Positions 17,103 through 18,288 of a stretch of DNA of 18,288 nucleotides are shown here, piece after piece; position 1 is the first letter of the stretch, and each line of letters begins with the position of its first letter. Source of the stretch: Ophiostoma sp. CBS 140.51 (taxonomy: Eukaryota > Ascomycota > Sordariomycetes > Ophiostomatales > Ophiostomataceae); assembly GCA_029298735.1 (NCBI GenBank), contig JANSLP010000487.1, forward strand, positions 1 through 18,288. Direction: 5' to 3'. A program made the position numbers and the translations under genes. A model generated the notes under the pieces. The model had not been told where the DNA came from, did not search any database, and saw nothing but the letters and a program-made list of their open reading frames with translations.

Positions 17103-18214
17103 ACCACAAAGTTACCGTGGGTCAGAAGAAGGTAAAGACAATTCAAAAAGAAAGAAAGATACAAAGACAGCAATACGGCAGGAACGGGGCACATGTCTCG
17201 ACACCGCTGCGTGGCTTCAAAAATTGGGACGTGCGTGCAGACGGGCATCGGAAGTCTGTGTTGAGCAGCGATTGGGGAGGCGGATCAAACCATTTGGTAT
17301 CGTCCGTGGTTTTGCCTTGTCCGTCGCCCGGTTTTGCAATTGGTAAAAATGGTAAGATGCCACTGAGACACAGATGTCAAAACTGCGCAAAACTCCCCCA
17401 AAAAAGCCTAAAAAGCCCACAAGACACGAGGTAGACATGCGCCATCCGCGCCCTCAAGCCACTTGGATCAGGACCCCCAGCAGTGACTCCAACTGTTCCA
17501 GCCGCTCGTCATCGTCCGTTGTCGTCGCTTCTTGCGGCTGACCGTGCGTTCAGCCCGCCTGGCGTTGTCTGCAGTTGTCCGTGCTCTCACACTCTTGGAC
17601 GTGCCCTTTACCAGGAGCCATGCTTCTGTCAAGGAAAGTGGGGGACAAAACAGACCAAAGAAATGAAAGAGTTTCAAACGACAATATAGTTACGGTGAAG
17701 AAGGTTTTAATGTCGTCGTCGTCGTTGTTTTTCCTGTATCACATGGCCAACTTTTGCTCGGGACATTTTCTTATTTGAGCAACAAGATGTGACCATTATT
17801 GGCTCTTCTTATACAGCCAGGGTCTAGGTAAAACAATGAAAGATAAAGAACAATAGGACAATGGACAATGTGAGCAGGGGGTAAAGGAGGGGAGACGATG
17901 TTCAGTTCTCAGTTTTCAAAAAGACTGGCAAGTCATTGAAGATGGTCACCGGGATAGAAGTAGGACAAACATCGGAAAGGAATGCAATACACAACGTATG
18001 GGGCATGGCAAAGCATTGCAGGGATGAACCCTGTTGTCGGTGGGAGGAGAGCGGCGAGAACGGGAGCGATGGAGGGGTGAAGAGGGGCTGAACCACGTAA
18101 GTTCAGCAACATCGTGAAGAAAACAGGAGAGGAAGTGAAAATCTGGTACACTTTACGTTTTCGTTTGCGTAAAATTTAACGTTTTTTATTTTATGACGGG
18201 CGAAGAAGAGTAAG

Positions 18215-18232
18215 TATGAGTATGAGTATGAG
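18215..18232 (+). repeat. (TATGAG)3 microsatellite
   Basis: Three perfect copies of a hexamer, followed by GT/TG-rich sequence to the window end. It is a simple sequence repeat with no coding frame through it. Confidence 0.6.
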
Positions 18233-18288
18233 TCTGCGTGTGAAGAGTGTTTGTGCTGTTTATGCTTGTGTTTGTGTTTATGTTGTTT

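Larger units (their letters stand above)
15091..18288. other. 3.2 kb downstream of the APH-like gene without a supported gene
   Basis: Many overlapping short frames exist (the largest are about 162 codons minus at 16035-16523 and 132 plus at 17036-17434), but none has a domain, codon bias or a homologue I recognise. A 99-codon minus frame at 15371-15670 begins like a signal peptide (GLIGILFFLSFACL), and this is weak. Contents are the APH gene 3' flank with a TTCATG/CATGAA hairpin (15173-15192), AATAAA motifs at about 15808, 16299 and 16754, a hairpin at 16968-17003, a TATGCA cluster at 17068-17102, a GTC run near 17712, and a (TATGAG)3 repeat near the right end. Confidence 0.5.

Overview
The window looks like nuclear DNA of a filamentous ascomycete, most likely a sordariomycete. 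The reasons are short GT-AG introns with a CTAAC-type branch site, C/G-ending codons in the real genes, CT-rich tracts upstream of starts, wide intergenic spaces, and a 7-cysteine copper metallothionein of the Neurospora type. No bacterial-style operons, rRNA, tRNA or CRISPR array were seen, and the species cannot be named from sequence alone.

Layout, left to right. (1) Positions 1-135 hold the tail of an open frame with the ATP-binding motif of AMP-forming acyl-CoA ligases. Family resemblance stops near 110 and the frame stops at 133-135, so this is either a broken gene or the edge of a rearrangement. (2) 136-1231 is lower in GC and has no convincing intact gene. (3) 1232-2023 (-) encodes a 263-residue Asn/Gly/Ser-rich, cysteine-free, low-complexity protein. 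(4) 2024-7120 is about 5 kb without a convincing gene, with scattered inverted repeats and a CGG/CCG cluster. It ends in the promoter of (5) a tiny two-exon metallothionein gene at 7121-7263 (+). (6) 7264-8260 is the shared 3' space between that gene and (7) a convergent 823-residue charged protein at 8261-10732 (-). (8) 10733-13614 is a long space with the latter's CT-rich leader, two clusters of GAGCA/TGCTC pentamers and a nested hairpin. (9) 13615-15090 (+) encodes a 491-residue APH/kinase-like phosphotransferase whose second metal-binding aspartate is replaced by glycine. (10) 15091-18288 is 3.2 kb with no convincing gene.

I see no multi-gene system; the genes look independent. The points most worth a second look are the metallothionein (two exons of 55 and 26 bp), the APH-like protein with a degenerate metal site, the two low-complexity proteins, the broken acyl-CoA ligase end, and the structured or repeated elements near 5.95, 11.4-12.3 and 12.9 kb.
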